In this document: positions 62,900-64,000 of the stretch, piece by piece
How the letters are laid out: the number at the start of each line of letters is the position of its first letter
Numbering within the stretch: position 1 is the first letter of the stretch
NCBI RefSeq assembly: GCF_902832885.1
Contig: NZ_CADFDK010000004.1
Coordinates: 1 to 64,000 of the forward strand
Reading direction: 5' to 3'
From: Burkholderia seminalis DSM 23518
Lineage (GTDB): Bacteria; Pseudomonadota; Gammaproteobacteria; Burkholderiales; Burkholderiaceae
DNA length: 64,000 nt
Translations under genes and position numbers: made by a program
Notes under the pieces: generated by a model
Seen by the model: only the letters and a program-made list of their open reading frames with translations
Database searches by the model: none
What the model was told of the DNA's origin: nothing

Positions 62900-63994
62900 T
62901 CAGAACTTCTGCTGGATGCCGGCCATCACGCCGAGCTGGTTCATTCCGGTACCGACCGTCCCGCCGGCGGCGACCGCGTTCGCGGCCAGCGCGCTGTTGA
63001 ACATGTAGCCCGCCGACGTATAGACGGTCGTCCGCTTCGACAGGAAATAGTTCGCGCGGCCGACGAGCAGCGTCGCATTCGTGCCGCCTTCGCTGTTTTC
63101 GCGGCGTTGCAGGTAGCGTACGCCCTGGAGATCGAGCGCGAGGTAGGGCGTCGCGTAATACGTCCCGCCGGCGAACACGATATCGGCCTGCAGGTGCTCG
63201 GCCGCCGCGAGGTTGCGGCGGATCCACCCGGCGCCCAGTTTCGCGGGGCCGATCTTCACGTAGCCGGCGACGATGTCGCGCGTGTCGGTGTACGCCGGAT
63301 TGCTCAGCGGCGCGAGTGCGCCGCCGCCGCCGCGCATCACGTCGTGCGATGCGGCGAGCCCGAAATGGCTCGCGTCGTACGCGAGCATCGCCGTGTATTG
63401 GCGGCAGGCGACGATGTCGCCGGGCACCTGCCCGGCGCAGCCTGTCGCCGACGGCCCTGCCGGCCCGGCCGCGTCGCGGCCGAAGCTGTAGGTGGCGCCG
63501 AGCGTCACGCCGTGGAACGTGCCCTTGTAGCCGATCGCATTGTCGCTGCGCGCGTTCGGCAGATAGGAGTCGAAATCCGCCATGGAGTGAATCGACGGGC
63601 CGATCACGTCGGCATTGGTCAGCACGATCATCGACATGTTCATCTGGCGGCCAAGCGTCAGCGCGCCGAACGGACCGCTCACGCCGACGTTCGCCTGTCG
63701 CCCGAACAGGCGCCCGCCGTAATTCAGCGCGCCGTTGCCGGGCTGGAAACCGTTCTCGAGCACGAAGAAGGCCTGGTAGCCGCCGCCGAGATCCTCGGTG
63801 CCTCTCAGCCCCCACCGTGACGGCACCTCGCCGGTCAGCGTCGGCATGCCCGTGAACGATCCGCCGTGCGCGGCGTTGTTGTAGTAGGACACACCGGTAT
63901 CGATGATCCCGTACAGCGTGACGCTGCTTTGCGCGCAGGCCGGCCCGGCCAGCGCCATCACCGTCGCGAGTGCGACGCCCAGTTTCGTTTTCAT
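62900..63994 (-). CDS. General porin (Gram-negative porin family)
   Basis: This is a complete 364-residue outer-membrane porin. It has a signal peptide of about 21 residues (ends GPACA), then 'QSSVTLYGIIDTGVSYYNN'. 'SRWGLRGTEDLGGGYQAFFVLENGF' and 'LTLGRQMNMSMIVLTNADVIGP' (L3 region) and the terminal 'GIQQKF' complete the family pattern. One cysteine pair (in 'TGCAGQVPGDIVACRQ') in an external loop is unusual for this family and absent from the other two porins in the window. ATG 63994, six bases from the window end. Confidence 0.92.
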   Translation of the reverse strand: MKTKLGVALATVMALAGPACAQSSVTLYGIIDTGVSYYNNAAHGGSFTGMPTLTGEVPSRWGLRGTEDLGGGYQAFFVLENGFQPGNGALNYGGRLFGRQANVGVSGPFGALTLGRQMNMSMIVLTNADVIGPSIHSMADFDSYLPNARSDNAIGYKGTFHGVTLGATYSFGRDAAGPAGPSATGCAGQVPGDIVACRQYTAMLAYDASHFGLAASHDVMRGGGGALAPLSNPAYTDTRDIVAGYVKIGPAKLGAGWIRRNLAAAEHLQADIVFAGGTYYATPYLALDLQGVRYLQRRENSEGGTNATLLVGRANYFLSKRTTVYTSAGYMFNSALAANAVAAGGTVGTGMNQLGVMAGIQQKF

Positions 63995-64000
63995 GGCTGT

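Noticed and set aside
1-64000. CRISPR array, insertion sequences, integrase or attachment sites
   Set aside because: No regularly spaced direct repeats, transposase or integrase motifs, or terminal inverted repeats were seen on reading through.

Overview
The window is a high-GC (roughly two-thirds G+C) stretch of a Burkholderia chromosome, most likely a Burkholderia cepacia-complex or closely related species. The evidence is the codon bias, the many Burkholderia-type Gly-Tyr rich general porins, the LysR/MocR/TetR-rich neighbourhoods and the tail of an rRNA operon. All of this is read from the sequence and from recalled protein families; no database search was run. I see no insertion sequence, integrase, CRISPR array, tRNA gene or prophage.

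Layout. 1-385: 3' end of a 23S rRNA gene, 5S rRNA gene and the operon terminator. 898-5307: a DHA2-type drug efflux pump, a 2-oxoglutarate/Fe(II) oxygenase and a Pit phosphate transporter. 5448-10599: a cobalt/B12/methionine block, with a CobC-like phosphatase, a cobalamin riboswitch driving cbtB-cbtA, and the divergent metR/metE pair with a strong palindrome between them. 10680-15729: a guanidino-compound block, with an NCS1 permease, an MHS-type MFS permease, a guanidinobutyrase-like ureohydrolase and a divergent LysR regulator. 15790-17011: a divergent Lrp/LysE pair. 17236-20575: two peptidases in tandem (sedolisin S53, then serine carboxypeptidase S10) separated by a strong intrinsic terminator. 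20648-25750: nadE, an EamA exporter, a small conserved-looking protein, a DeoR regulator and a two-HKD phospholipase-D-like protein. 25805-31767: a probable lysine/pipecolate degradation block, with a TetR regulator, an FAD amine oxidase, a LysP permease and a divergent ALDH7-type dehydrogenase. 31894-38416: a large MscS-type channel, a remnant that resembles the N-terminal region of an RHS toxin, an MFS transporter and an L,D-transpeptidase.

38579-44367 is a coherent purine-nucleoside salvage block: porin, Tat-exported nucleoside hydrolase, LysR regulator, AzgA-type purine permease and an adenosine/adenine deaminase. 44616-49739 carries a small secreted protein, a class A penicillin-binding protein and a divergent MocR/PaiB pair with a candidate operator. 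49802-52669 carries a TlpA/DipZ-like redoxin and an OmpR/EnvZ-type two-component system. 52754-55439 is a four-gene leftward run (hydrolase, phosphoesterase, acetyltransferase, LysE exporter). 55744-63994 is a cell-envelope region: porin, a GFA-family gene broken by a one-base frameshift, a secreted propeller-like protein behind an unusually AT-rich leader, a Fur-box-controlled TonB receptor, a small secreted protein and a third porin.

Most of the window is ordinary metabolic and envelope content. The observations most worth a second look are the terminator placed 20 bases ahead of the S10 peptidase gene, the frameshifted GFA gene, the RHS-like remnant, the prediction that purine salvage uses periplasmic base release, and several unannotated operators. 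I did not find a convincing new defence or mobile system.
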